The notes beneath the pieces are model-generated. The model was not told where the DNA came from and did not search any database. It saw nothing but the letters and a program-made list of their open reading frames with translations. Of a stretch of 64,000 nucleotides of DNA, positions 18,775-26,238 are shown piece after piece. A program made the translations under genes and the position numbers. Numbering within the stretch: the first letter of the stretch is position 1; each line of letters opens with the position of its first letter. The stretch lies in assembly GCF_021497505.1 (NCBI RefSeq), contig NZ_CP069349.1, positions 273,861 through 337,860 on the forward strand. Direction: 5' to 3'. Source of the DNA: Turicibacter sp. TJ11. GTDB taxonomy: Bacteria > Bacillota_I > Bacilli_A > MOL361 > Turicibacteraceae.

Positions 18775-19092
18775 ATGAAACATTGGATAAGATATTTGGT
18801 TGCATGTTTACCGGTTATCGTCTTATTGAGTGGGGAATTTTTAGCTGAAACAGTCATGGATCGTAGCCAAATTTATGTTCCGATATTAGCTTTATTTCCA
18901 TTTTTATATTTAATTCAAGGAATGTTAGTTGCTATTTATGGTGGAAGCTTATTAGTATCTGTCATTTTGACATCAACATCCTATTTTTTAATCTTATTTT
19001 TATTTTTAAGTCAAACGGCATGGATTTACATTTTGAGTTATTTAGCTTTAGCTATTGTTGTCACGGTGGCTAGTGAATATCGTCGACACTAA
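18775..19092 (+). CDS. Small polytopic membrane protein, uncharacterised
   Basis: The 105-residue product is almost wholly hydrophobic. Its segments are at about residues 6-24, 34-53, 58-77 and 82-97, and it ends in a positively charged tail (SEYRRH). AAGGAGGGAT precedes the ATG by about 8 nt. It resembles many short Firmicute membrane proteins in composition but I recognise no family. It is isolated, with about 140 nt of non-coding sequence before and 360 nt after it. Confidence 0.65.
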   Translation: MKHWIRYLVACLPVIVLLSGEFLAETVMDRSQIYVPILALFPFLYLIQGMLVAIYGGSLLVSVILTSTSYFLILFLFLSQTAWIYILSYLALAIVVTVASEYRRH

Positions 19093-19358
19093 AATGGACT
19101 AAGGAAGTTGAAAAGGGAACCCATTAAATGATTAAAACTCAAGCATCTTGTTATGCTTATCTAACGACTAGTTTTAATAGTTAGATAAAAAAGAGATTCA
19201 CTATTATCCTTATTACAGTAAGAAGGATGTTAGTTTTAATAAAGACAATCAGTATTTAGAGAAGGGGGAGCGGTATTTTTAATATACTATTTCAAACCTT
19301 GAATGAGTCGTCTATTTATTAAAAAGGGAGAGTGTCATTATTCAATATATGAGAAAGT
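19093..19358 (+). other. Non-coding interval after the small membrane protein
   Basis: I see no gene here. A hairpin TTATCTAAC/GTTAGATAA near 19156-19188 is followed by A residues rather than T, so it is not a canonical terminator on the plus strand. A run GGGAGAGTGTCATTATTC near 19326 looks like a ribosome site, but the frame after it stops within five codons. Confidence 0.5.
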
Positions 19359-19397
19359 AAAAGTGCTAGCCTAAGGTCCACTAGGTCTAGCATTTTT
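19359..19397 (+). terminator. Bidirectional-type hairpin
   Basis: AAAAGTGCTAG pairs with CTAGCATTTTT, with a second inner pairing CCTAAG/CTAGG and a T-run. It lies just upstream of the glutathione peroxidase gene and would insulate it from readthrough. Confidence 0.75.
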
Positions 19398-19452
19398 ACG
19401 TTTTAAATACAGTTTTTAAATTAAGTTTTGAAAAATTAAAGGAGAAAATAAA

Positions 19453-19929
19453 ATGAAATTTTATGAATTAGAAGTTAAAAAGATGAATGGTCAAGTCGTT
19501 AAAATGGAGCAATATAAAGGAAATGTTATTTTAGTTGTCAATACCGCGAGTAAGTGTGGATTAACACCCCAGTTTAAAGAGTTAGAGGAACTATATCAAA
19601 ATTATCATGCAGAAGGATTAGAAATTTTAGGTTTTCCTTGCAATCAATTTGCGAAACAAGATTCAGGAACTAATGAGGAAATCCATGAATTTTGTCAGTT
19701 GAATTACGGAGTTACATTTACGATGTTTGAAAAAATTCAAGTGAATGGAGCTAATGCGCACCCGTTGTATCAATTTTTAAAACAAGAGGCAAAAGGGGTA
19801 TTTAGTTCAGAAATTAAATGGAATTTTACAAAGTTTTTAATTGATCGTCATGGGAACGTGATTAGACGCTATGCTCCAACCGTTAAACCATCAAAAATTG
19901 AAGAAGATATTAAAAAATTATTGAAGTAA
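19453..19929 (+). CDS. Glutathione peroxidase family protein (thiol peroxidase)
   Basis: The family reduces peroxides in the cytoplasm; bacterial Cys-type members usually take electrons from thioredoxin. The 158-residue protein carries the peroxidatic cysteine in [11 protein letters not shown] (Cys35). [18 protein letters not shown] holds the resolving-loop Cys and catalytic Gln. [20 protein letters not shown] supplies the catalytic Trp and Asn. The key residue is Cys, not selenocysteine. Length is normal. AAAGGAG precedes the ATG. It is a single-gene unit closed by its own terminator. Confidence 0.95.
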   Translation: MKFYELEVKKMNGQVVKMEQYKGNVILVVNTASKCGLTPQFKELEELYQNYHAEGLEILGFPCNQFAKQDSGTNEEIHEFCQLNYGVTFTMFEKIQVNGANAHPLYQFLKQEAKGVFSSEIKWNFTKFLIDRHGNVIRRYAPTVKPSKIEEDIKKLLK

Positions 19930-19953
19930 GGCTATCGTAACGTAGCCTTTTTT
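19929..19953 (+). terminator. Glutathione peroxidase gene terminator
   Basis: AGGCTA-TCGTAACG-TAGCCT followed by T residues starts at the last base of the stop codon. Confidence 0.88.
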
Positions 19954-20227
19954 ACTATTTTGAAGAGGATTATTTCATCTAATAAGAAACCTAATTTTAT
20001 TTGTAGTGAAACACGGTTCATATCTTAACCAAGAGGCATTAAGAATAACTTAACAGGTAAGTCATAAATAATAGCATTAAACAGATCTCAGTAATTAAAG
20101 TTGTGAAAGGAGTTAACAGAAATTAAATTAGTTTTATTAGATTAAGAAGAAATTTCAATTAAGTATTAGCTTTTTTGTGATTTGTATTCATTAAATTAAA
20201 ATGAATTGGACTGATGTTTTGTGAGAT

Positions 20228-20252
20228 AAAAAAGTCCGATTTGATATCGGAC
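20228..20252 (-). terminator. Terminator of the minus-strand SH3-like protein gene
   Basis: AGTCCGAT/ATCGGACT is followed on the minus strand by six T residues. It lies 8 nt after the stop codon of the gene at 20260. The interval 19954-20227 holds nothing I can recognise. Confidence 0.88.
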
Positions 20253-20259
20253 TTAACAA

Positions 20260-20691
20260 TTAATAACGTCGGCAACCTCTTTTTTCAATAAATCCCCCGT
20301 GTTCTAGTTTGAAGAAATCTTCTGATTCACCAACGATTTGTTGTAAATCACCAATACGTAATAAAGTTGTTATATGAGATTTAGTAGAAGGTTCAGTGAA
20401 AACCGGAGTATTAACAATTACTTTTACAACAAAAGGCTCTGCTAAGTCTGTGATTTCATTGCTAGGTTCTAATAAGATTTCAGCAGCTTCTTCATTGATC
20501 CATCCTAGTTTAATTTTATACATCTTATTTCTTTGAGCTAAAACGGAAAAGACTTGTCCTTTAGTGACAGAGGAAGTTGCTTCAGATGTCAATGAAGAAT
20601 CATAATGAACCTCACAATCATCTTTAATACAAACAACCATCTTGTCTGAAGGAACATAAAACGTATTCCCATTAAACTTAACATTAGCCAT
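20260..20691 (-). CDS. Uncharacterised protein with SH3-like beta-rich segments
   Basis: The 143-residue product has no signal peptide or membrane segment. Two parts look like short SH3b-type barrels: SSVTKGQVFSVLAQRNKMYKIKLGWINEE, and a second, TPVFTEPSTKSHITTLLRIGDLQQIVGESEDFFKLEHGGFIEKRG. Both share the pattern hydrophobic-strand, residue-rich turn, strand, then W or F-I before the end. The start at 20691 is preferred because GGGAG lies 10 nt before it; a TTG three codons upstream is too close to that site. Cysteines occur near both ends. Function unknown. Confidence 0.65.
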   Translation of the reverse strand: MANVKFNGNTFYVPSDKMVVCIKDDCEVHYDSSLTSEATSSVTKGQVFSVLAQRNKMYKIKLGWINEEAAEILLEPSNEITDLAEPFVVKVIVNTPVFTEPSTKSHITTLLRIGDLQQIVGESEDFFKLEHGGFIEKRGCRRY

Positions 20692-20984
20692 TCTAATCAA
20701 TCTCCCTTAATCATCATTTAATCGATGAATATAAACTCTATACTAATATATGCTAGTTTTGATGATATTTGCCTAAAAATAGAAGATAAAACTTCAAAAA
20801 CTATATTTTTCTTTTAAGTTAAAAATGGAGTAGATGATATGTTAGGAAGTTTATTGACCGATGCTTGATTTAAAATAAAGGAAACTCATTAAGTCATTTC
20901 TGTCCAAGTGAATTAAAAGAAAGCACAAATAAATAAAGCTCGTTTGATTAAGAAAGAGAAGTTATTTTTTGACAATTAAAGGGC

Positions 20985-21013
20985 TTGTCCTTTGTGAGGT
21001 TTTCAAGTAGACT
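20985..21013 (+). promoter_or_regulatory. Candidate promoter of the HAD phosphatase gene
   Basis: TTGTCC (20985-20990) and TAGACT (21008-21013) are 17 nt apart. The site overlaps the upstream part of the longest open frame, which supports the downstream start at 21051. Confidence 0.5.
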
Positions 21014-21050
21014 AAAACTAAAGAAAAAAGGAATGTGGGTGAAGAGAGTA

Positions 21051-21848
21051 ATGAAATTATTCGCATCAGATTACGACGGAACATATTGGAAGCATACGTT
21101 AAAGGGGCAACTAGATTTAAAGAAGAATATTAAGATGACAAAGAAATGGCAAAAAGAAGGTCATTTGTTTGTTTTTGCAACAGGGCGATCGATTTCATTA
21201 ATACGATTAGAAGAATGGCTACATGGCATCGTTTATGATTATATTGTCGGGTTAAACGGTGGAATTATCGTTTCAAAAGATGGTGAGATTTTATTTCAAC
21301 AAGCAATTGAAGAATCAGTCGCAAGAAAAATTGTTAAAGTCATTCAAGCAGAAGAACTGTTACAGTATGAAATTACGGACGGCATTTACGGGCATTATCA
21401 AACGACTTTTAAATGGAGTCACAAAACATTTTATTTATTTAAGCTATTCAAACTTTTCTTTAAAGAATATAATCTGACGCTTGAAGAGTCGTTAAAACAA
21501 CCAGTTGTACAAATTTCGATTAAAATGAAAAGTCACGAACAGGCCATCGAGTTTGCTAAAAAAATGAATCAAGAATTTGGCGATGAGATTGTGGCTTATT
21601 CTAATTTAAGACATGTTGATATTTCAGCTAAAGGATTATCAAAAGCGACAGGAGTTGACTATGTTGCGAAGCTACATCATATTAATCCTGATCAAGTATA
21701 CTGTATAGGAGATAGTTTTAATGACGTTCCAATGTTTGAAACGTTCCATGGCTATACGTTACCTGAAGCATGTGATGAAATCAAACAGTGCGCGGAAAAA
21801 GTATTTGAGACGGTGGATGAAGCAATGAAGTTTAGTTTGAAAAAGTAA
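21051..21848 (+). CDS. Cof-type HAD-superfamily phosphatase
   Basis: The 265-residue cytoplasmic protein has motif I LFASDYDGTYW (nucleophile and acid Asp), motif II in VFATGRS, a type IIB cap, and motif IV CIGDSFNDVPMF. These are the features of Cof/YbiV-like sugar-phosphate phosphatases. A lysine for motif III lies in ISAKGLSKATGVDY. The substrate cannot be told. The open frame extends upstream to a TTG at 20985, but those residues are unlike the family and overlap a promoter. The ATG at 21051 gives the normal start, though the ribosome site GAAGAGAG is weak. Confidence 0.85.
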   Translation: MKLFASDYDGTYWKHTLKGQLDLKKNIKMTKKWQKEGHLFVFATGRSISLIRLEEWLHGIVYDYIVGLNGGIIVSKDGEILFQQAIEESVARKIVKVIQAEELLQYEITDGIYGHYQTTFKWSHKTFYLFKLFKLFFKEYNLTLEESLKQPVVQISIKMKSHEQAIEFAKKMNQEFGDEIVAYSNLRHVDISAKGLSKATGVDYVAKLHHINPDQVYCIGDSFNDVPMFETFHGYTLPEACDEIKQCAEKVFETVDEAMKFSLKK

Positions 21849-21874
21849 AGGCTAAAGCAATCTTTAGCCTTTTT
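21848..21874 (+). terminator. HAD phosphatase gene terminator
   Basis: AAGGCTAAAG-CAAT-CTTTAGCCTT followed by T residues directly after the stop. Confidence 0.92.
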
Positions 21875-21950
21875 CTTATACATTTTAAACACCACTTGAT
21901 GAGTAGGTGGATATAATATAAAAGAAATGTTCCATGAAGGGAGTGAATTT

Positions 21951-22610
21951 ATGTATTGGCCACGTTCCTATAGAAAAAATCCATATAATTTAATGAGAGG
22001 TTATCGGGGATTTGATGACGGCTTTTTTGATGGTGGTGGATGCGGACCAGGTGGTAACTGTGGACCAGGTCCAGGTCATTGGGGTGGTGATGGTGGCTTT
22101 GGAGGAATTGGATCCTTTATTGTTGGAGGTTTAGCAGGTGCCTTTTTAGCTAACACGTTTGGCTCTAAAAATGCTCAAGCAGCACCGCAACCTGTTTATC
22201 CGCAACCTGTTTATCCTCAACCCGTGCCCCAACCAATTCCTTATCAAGCTCCAATGCCTTATGGCTATGCTCCTTATGGATACAATGGACCACAGGCAGC
22301 TCAAGTACAAAACCAACAAGGACAAAAGCAAATCATCACATCAAGCACATCAAATGAAGATGAAGAACTTTATCCAGACTTTGATGAATGGATGAAACAA
22401 AAGCAACCGATTAAGGAAACGCATAATGTTTATACCATTCCATCGCAACCTGTTTATAATCAACAACCGACGTATCAGCCTCAAATGATGCCTTATCAAG
22501 GGCTACCCTATCAAGGGGGGCAATCCGGGGTAGCGAGTTACCCGATGCCAGTGGCAGATCGTCCAATGACCATGTCGATGCCTTATTATATGTTTCCAGT
22601 TCAGCAATAG
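21951..22610 (+). CDS. Gly-rich then Pro/Gln/Tyr-rich low-complexity protein with a glycine-zipper segment
   Basis: The 219-residue protein has a basic, aromatic N-terminus (MYWPRSYRKNPYNLMRGYRG) and a Gly/Cys-rich stretch (GGGCGPGGNCGPGPGHWGG). GSFIVGGLAGAFLANTF, a possible membrane or glycine-zipper helix, lies near residues 50-66. The rest is rich in Pro, Gln and Tyr with imperfect repeats of QPVYP. The start follows GAAGGGAG with 7-nt spacing; an ATG eight codons upstream overlaps that site. Composition recalls some spore-coat or surface proteins, but I recognise no family. Its terminator has been split by an insertion sequence. Confidence 0.7.
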   Translation: MYWPRSYRKNPYNLMRGYRGFDDGFFDGGGCGPGGNCGPGPGHWGGDGGFGGIGSFIVGGLAGAFLANTFGSKNAQAAPQPVYPQPVYPQPVPQPIPYQAPMPYGYAPYGYNGPQAAQVQNQQGQKQIITSSTSNEDEELYPDFDEWMKQKQPIKETHNVYTIPSQPVYNQQPTYQPQMMPYQGLPYQGGQSGVASYPMPVADRPMTMSMPYYMFPVQQ

Positions 22611-22630
22611 ATAGTTTTAGTTAAGAGAAT

Positions 22631-22645
22631 AAAAAGAGCTGTTAC
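22631..22645 (+). other. Left half of a terminator split by the IS (right half 24136-24151)
   Basis: AAAAAGAGCTGTTAC at 22631-22645 is complementary to GTAATCAGCTCTTTTT at 24136-24151, with one bulged T. Joined, they would form a strong terminator with a T-run, 20 nt after the Gly/Pro/Gln-rich gene. The insertion sequence lies in what was the loop. Confidence 0.82.
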
Positions 22646-22656
22646 ATTTTAAAATA

Positions 22657-22706
22657 GAACCTATAAGCTAGACACTTAAAAAAAGTGTGAGCTTATAGGT
22701 TCTTTT
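22657..22706 (+). terminator. Hairpin at the IS left end
   Basis: GAACCTATAAGCT...AGCTTATAGGTTC, with an inner ACACTT/AGTGT pairing, is followed by TTTTATTTT. It contains the left inverted repeat itself. It would block transcription entering the transposase genes from outside, a known safety feature of some insertion sequences. Confidence 0.75.
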
Positions 22707-22741
22707 ATTTTATAATAGAATAAAGACAACTTTAGAGAAGA

Positions 22742-23167
22742 ATGGTGAAGAGAATGAGTCAAAAAACATTTACTGAAAAAGAGATTAAGATTTTAAATAA
22801 AAACCCTTATGTTAAAAAAGTATCAGAAAAATCAATCACTTACAGTGATGAATTTAAACAGTTAGTCGTTCTACAAATCGCTGAATCAAAAACACCGCGA
22901 ATGATCTTTGAACAAGCAGGATTTGATGTTGACATCATAGGAATGAAACGGATTGAAGCGGCTGCTTCACGTTGGAAGAAGGCTTATCGAATGTCAGGCA
23001 TATTAGGATTGAAAGATACCCGTCAAACGAACTCTGGAAGACGGTTAAATAGAGCTTTAACAGACAAAGAAAAGACGGCTAAACTCGAAGCTAAAATGAA
23101 GTTATTAGAGGCCGAGAATGAATGGTTAAAAAAGGTCTATTTGATGGAAAGGGGGTTACTCAAGTAG
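22742..23167 (+). CDS. IS3-family transposase OrfA
   Basis: The 141-residue protein supplies the DNA-binding half of the transposase. YSDEFKQLVVLQIAESKTPR and the following HTH, then IEAAASRWKKAYRMSG, match the HTH/helix pattern of IS3 OrfA proteins of the IS150 type. A C-terminal leucine-zipper-like helix (KLEAKMKLLEAENEWLKKVY) is present, as expected for dimerisation. It overlaps orfB by 46 nt in the -1 frame. The ribosome site upstream is weak, and the ATG at 22754 is an alternative start. Confidence 0.9.
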   Translation: MVKRMSQKTFTEKEIKILNKNPYVKKVSEKSITYSDEFKQLVVLQIAESKTPRMIFEQAGFDVDIIGMKRIEAAASRWKKAYRMSGILGLKDTRQTNSGRRLNRALTDKEKTAKLEAKMKLLEAENEWLKKVYLMERGLLK

Positions 23168-24090
23168 TTAAGTCCCTGACGACTGCTCAAAAATATGAGT
23201 TAATTCGCCAAGTGATTGAACGCTTTAACTTAACTGGCGTTATTCACTATTTTTGTGATACCCTAAACGTCTCTCGTTCAGGGTATTATCGTTATTTCAG
23301 TGAATCAGCTAAATATCATCGATTGAAACGTGAAGAGGATGACTTAAAGGTTCGTGATGTTATCTTAAATGTATTCCATCGACGTGGTTATAAAAAAGGT
23401 TCTCGTCAAATTAAGATGACATTAGAGAATGAAATGGGCATTATTTATAGTCTGAAACGAATTAGACGTATCATGAGAAAGTTCGATATCATCTGCCCAC
23501 ATCGCAAAAAAAATCCCTATAAAAAAATAGTTAAAGCGACAGAAGAACACCGAGTCGTTCCTAATCGTTTAAATCGCGAATTCCGACAAGAGGTTCCTGG
23601 TAAAGTGTTATTGACCGATATTACTTATGTTTATTACGGAAAGGGGCAATTAGCTTACTTATCCACGATTTTAGATGGTTCTACGAATGAAATTTTATCT
23701 TATCATATTTCAGATCATCTTAAAATGCCACTTGTGACAGAGACGATTGAAAAATTATTTAGGAATAAACGAATTCCCCTTCATCCAGAAGCTTTTATTC
23801 ACTCCGATCAAGGGGCCCATTACACCAGTCCAACGTTCCAAAACTTATTAAAGAAAAAAGGATTAGGACAATCCATGTCCAGAAAGGGAAATTGTTGGGA
23901 TAATGCCCCCCAAGAATCATTCTTTGGGCATTTTAAAGATGAAGCCTTACTTAAAGAATGCCAGAACTTAGAAGAGTTAAAACGCGAAATTAAACGCTAT
24001 ATGATGTACCATAATACAGCTCGATATCAGTGGAATTTAAAAAAGATGACTCCTGTAGGATACAGAAATCATCTTTTAGATGCCGCATAA
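23122..24090 (+). CDS. IS3-family transposase OrfB (DDE integrase)
   Basis: The 322-residue frame contains an HTH_21-like N-terminal region (RGYKKGSRQIKMTLENEM) and an rve integrase core. The catalytic acids are in LLTDITYVYYG (D), FIHSDQGAHYTS (D) and DNAPQESFFGHFK (E). It is probably translated mainly as an OrfAB fusion through -1 frameshifting, although an ATG at 23122 exists. The frame is complete with no stop or deletion. Confidence 0.93.
   Translation: MVKKGLFDGKGVTQVVKSLTTAQKYELIRQVIERFNLTGVIHYFCDTLNVSRSGYYRYFSESAKYHRLKREEDDLKVRDVILNVFHRRGYKKGSRQIKMTLENEMGIIYSLKRIRRIMRKFDIICPHRKKNPYKKIVKATEEHRVVPNRLNREFRQEVPGKVLLTDITYVYYGKGQLAYLSTILDGSTNEILSYHISDHLKMPLVTETIEKLFRNKRIPLHPEAFIHSDQGAHYTSPTFQNLLKKKGLGQSMSRKGNCWDNAPQESFFGHFKDEALLKECQNLEELKREIKRYMMYHNTARYQWNLKKMTPVGYRNHLLDAA
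23128..23134 (+). promoter_or_regulatory. Programmed -1 ribosomal frameshift site (A AAA AAG)
   Basis: In the orfA frame the codons are TTA-AAA-AAG, giving the classic slippery heptamer AAAAAAG. A -1 slip enters orfB 12 nt after its first codon. This heptamer in this position is the standard arrangement of IS3 elements. Confidence 0.85.
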
Positions 24091-24237
24091 TTCATGTTTT
24101 TTTTAATGTCCTTGACATAGGTTCCAGATTATTTAGTAATCAGCTCTTTTTATGTGCCTTATTTATAAAAGAAAGTGGAATTTATCATTATAGTAGGATA
24201 GAGGTTTGACGAGGCAAAACCGTTTAATTAAGAAAAA

Positions 24238-24261
24238 AAGAAGGAATGAATCTCCTTCTTT
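24238..24261 (-). terminator. Terminator of the minus-strand cation transporter gene
   Basis: AAAGAAGGA/TCCTTCTTT is followed on the minus strand by a long T-rich run. It lies 30 nt after the stop codon of the gene at 24291. Confidence 0.85.
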
Positions 24262-24290
24262 AATAACCTACTTATGAGTCATGATAGAGC

Positions 24291-25208
24291 CTACTCATTA
24301 TGAGTATGGTGGTACTTATGAGGAGCATCTCCTGGTAGATGAAGCGGGTTGACGTGTACAGTACAATGTTTGATTTTGTGAAGGTGGTGCTCAAGTTGGT
24401 AGTGAACCGTTTCAGCAATGGCATGTGCCTCAATTAAGGTAAGAGTAGGATCAACTGAAATTTCTAAGTCAACATAAATCCGATTGGAATGAATTCTCGT
24501 TTTTAAACAATCAATCGCTAAGACTCCTTCTACTGATTGAATGTATTGTGTAATTTCTTTAATGATCTCAGGATTCGCCGATTTATCAATTACTTGATTA
24601 GTGGCCTCAATAAAGATATCAATAGCCACTTTTAAAATGATCACTGTTATGACAATGGCAGCTAGTGGATCTAAAATAGGATATCCAAGACGAGCCCCTA
24701 TAATCCCGACTAAGGCTCCAATTGAAGATAAAGCATCACTTCGATGGTGCCATGCATCGGCTGCTAAAGCGGTAGATTCAATTTTCTTAGCTCGTCGAAG
24801 AGTATAATGATACATCCATTCTTTGATGACAATAGATAAGATTGCGGCCCAAATGGCGATCATTTGAGGTTTGATATAACTATTTGAAATAATGGTTTGA
24901 ATCGCAGAAAATCCAATAGATAATCCTGTCATAAATAAGATAAAAGCGAGTACTTTACTAAGGATCGCTTCAAATTTTTCATGACCGTAAGGATGTTCAA
25001 AATCAGCTGGTTTTTGAGAAATTTTAAATCCAATAAAAACGCCAATTGAACTGATGACATCAGAAATTGAATGAACCCCATCTGAAATCATGGAAGTACT
25101 ATGACCGATAAAACCAGCCATTAATTTAATTAGAGATAATAGAATATTTACAACAATCGTTATAAATATTGTACGATTCCCAATCTGTTTTCGGGTTAGA
25201 TTATTCAT
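24291..25208 (-). CDS. Cation diffusion facilitator (CDF) family efflux protein
   Basis: The 305-residue membrane protein has six membrane segments in the first 200 residues and a cytoplasmic C-terminal domain. Metal-site motifs are SDGVHSISDVISS in helix 2 and ADAWHHRSDALSS in helix 5. The HHRSD form is usual in Zn/Fe/Mn-type members, and the exact metal is open. The C-terminus is histidine-rich (HKYHHTHNE). CDF proteins exchange a divalent cation for protons. GAGGTGATACTG precedes the ATG at 25208; a GTG nine bases upstream overlaps that site. It is monocistronic with its own terminator. Confidence 0.92.
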   Translation of the reverse strand: MNNLTRKQIGNRTIFITIVVNILLSLIKLMAGFIGHSTSMISDGVHSISDVISSIGVFIGFKISQKPADFEHPYGHEKFEAILSKVLAFILFMTGLSIGFSAIQTIISNSYIKPQMIAIWAAILSIVIKEWMYHYTLRRAKKIESTALAADAWHHRSDALSSIGALVGIIGARLGYPILDPLAAIVITVIILKVAIDIFIEATNQVIDKSANPEIIKEITQYIQSVEGVLAIDCLKTRIHSNRIYVDLEISVDPTLTLIEAHAIAETVHYQLEHHLHKIKHCTVHVNPLHLPGDAPHKYHHTHNE

Positions 25209-25336
25209 CAGTATCACCTCAACTTTTTATCGCTAGAATAGCCTATGAAGAAATATCATAACATGTGTTCATTGACGTATAATTAATTGATTATTTTACA
25301 TATTAAGGTTAACTTGATGATAAAGGATGGATGGTT

Positions 25337-25501
25337 GTGAATGATGTTTTGTTAATTCAAGTTTCATTAATTCTTTGTGTGATTTTAGTTGTTTTAATTG
25401 GACTGATTTGCTTGTTAGCGTATGATAAAGAGCAAAAAAGACAATTTTTATTTGATCAACAAGAAGACGAACAGCAAAAAGGTAATCCTTTTCTTTTTTA
25501 A
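25337..25501 (+). CDS. Small single-pass membrane protein, 54 residues
   Basis: A GTG-started frame encodes one membrane helix at about residues 5-28 (LLIQVSLILCVILVVLIGLI and following). A charged, Gln/Glu/Asp-rich tail follows (AYDKEQKRQFLFDQQEDEQQ). AAAGGAT lies 9 nt before the GTG. The stop codon lies inside a strong bidirectional terminator, which supports a real transcript end. It sits between two minus-strand genes and has no visible partner. No family is recognised. Confidence 0.65.
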   Translation: MNDVLLIQVSLILCVILVVLIGLICLLAYDKEQKRQFLFDQQEDEQQKGNPFLF

Positions 25502-25515
25502 GGATTACCTTTTTT
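25476..25515 (+). terminator. Bidirectional terminator between the 54-residue gene and the C39-like gene
   Basis: GGTAATCCTT pairs with AAGGATTACC. A-runs precede and T-runs follow, so it functions on both strands. It overlaps the 3' ends of both converging genes. Confidence 0.9.
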
Positions 25516-26107
25516 CAATGACAAAGTATAAGTGGTTAAAAACTGGAAGACCGTTATCCCAAAGATCTAAAAAATAATCGGTGCTTAGGGTACGATTTCC
25601 TGGTAATAAGTCATTCTCATCTGTTTCACGTAAAGAATCAAAGAAGTAGACTTCCTGACGATTATCATCGTATCCAATGAGTGTCATATAATGTTGCCAC
25701 TTTAAGTGATTTCCCACTAAGACGATGATAGGTGTTCCTTTTGTCAGTTGAGTTTTTAACGTTTCAAAAGTCCCGGTATACATCGTGACTTGATAAGACG
25801 TCGAGTTAAAATAATCTAAGATCCCTTTAGGTAAGACATAGCCTGAAAAGGGTAATTTATAGTTAAATTTCTCATAAAGAGAGAGACCGTTTTGATTCTC
25901 TCCAAAGTGACGAAGAACATAGGCACTAGAAAAGGCAGAACATTCATTTTTAACTTGCGTTTCATAGCTATTTTCTTTTGTAATCATGAATGAATCTGGA
26001 TAGTTTATCGTGATCTGGTCAGTCATTGGAAATGGTGTAATACAATAAAAGCAAAACATTAAAATGGCTAATAGTAAAAATAGTCCCCCTAGTAAATATC
26101 GTTTCAT
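25505..26107 (-). CDS. Membrane-anchored C39-like (papain-fold) protein
   Basis: The 200-residue product has an N-terminal membrane anchor (about 5-22) and an extracytoplasmic domain. The domain fits the peptidase C39-like family: the candidate nucleophile is Cys56 in NECSAFSSAYVLRHFG and the catalytic His is in WQHYMTLIGYDD, about 80 residues later. An acidic segment VYFFDSLRETDE follows. Family members are often called thiol-peptidase-like proteins of unknown substrate; some process or degrade peptides outside the cell. GGGAGG precedes the ATG. It shares a terminator with the convergent small gene. Confidence 0.8.
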   Translation of the reverse strand: MKRYLLGGLFLLLAILMFCFYCITPFPMTDQITINYPDSFMITKENSYETQVKNECSAFSSAYVLRHFGENQNGLSLYEKFNYKLPFSGYVLPKGILDYFNSTSYQVTMYTGTFETLKTQLTKGTPIIVLVGNHLKWQHYMTLIGYDDNRQEVYFFDSLRETDENDLLPGNRTLSTDYFLDLWDNGLPVFNHLYFVIEKR

Positions 26108-26238
26108 AATAAATCCTCCCTTATTTTTCTATCATTATATCATAAATAAGTGATTTTGAAAAAAATGACAGAGCATAGTCTTTTTTAGTTGGAAGTGATA
26201 CAATGAATAAGAATTTAGATAAAGGAAGGATGTTAAAA

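Larger units (their letters stand above)
22655..24126 (+). mobile_element. IS3-family insertion sequence, intact
   Basis: The element is about 1472 bp with imperfect terminal repeats: left TAGAACCTATAAGCTAGACA and right (reverse complement) TGGAACCTATGTCAAGGACA. It carries the two overlapping frames orfA and orfB typical of IS3, with an A-rich slippery site. The catalytic DDE residues are present and neither frame is broken, so it could be active. I see no convincing target-site duplication. The left end forms a terminator-like hairpin. Subgroup (IS150-like) is a guess from OrfB motifs. Confidence 0.9.

Noticed and set aside
22201-22240. Possible CRISPR-like repeats
   Set aside because: The short repeats are the codons of a QPVYP-type protein repeat; there are no spacers. 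No CRISPR array is visible in the window.
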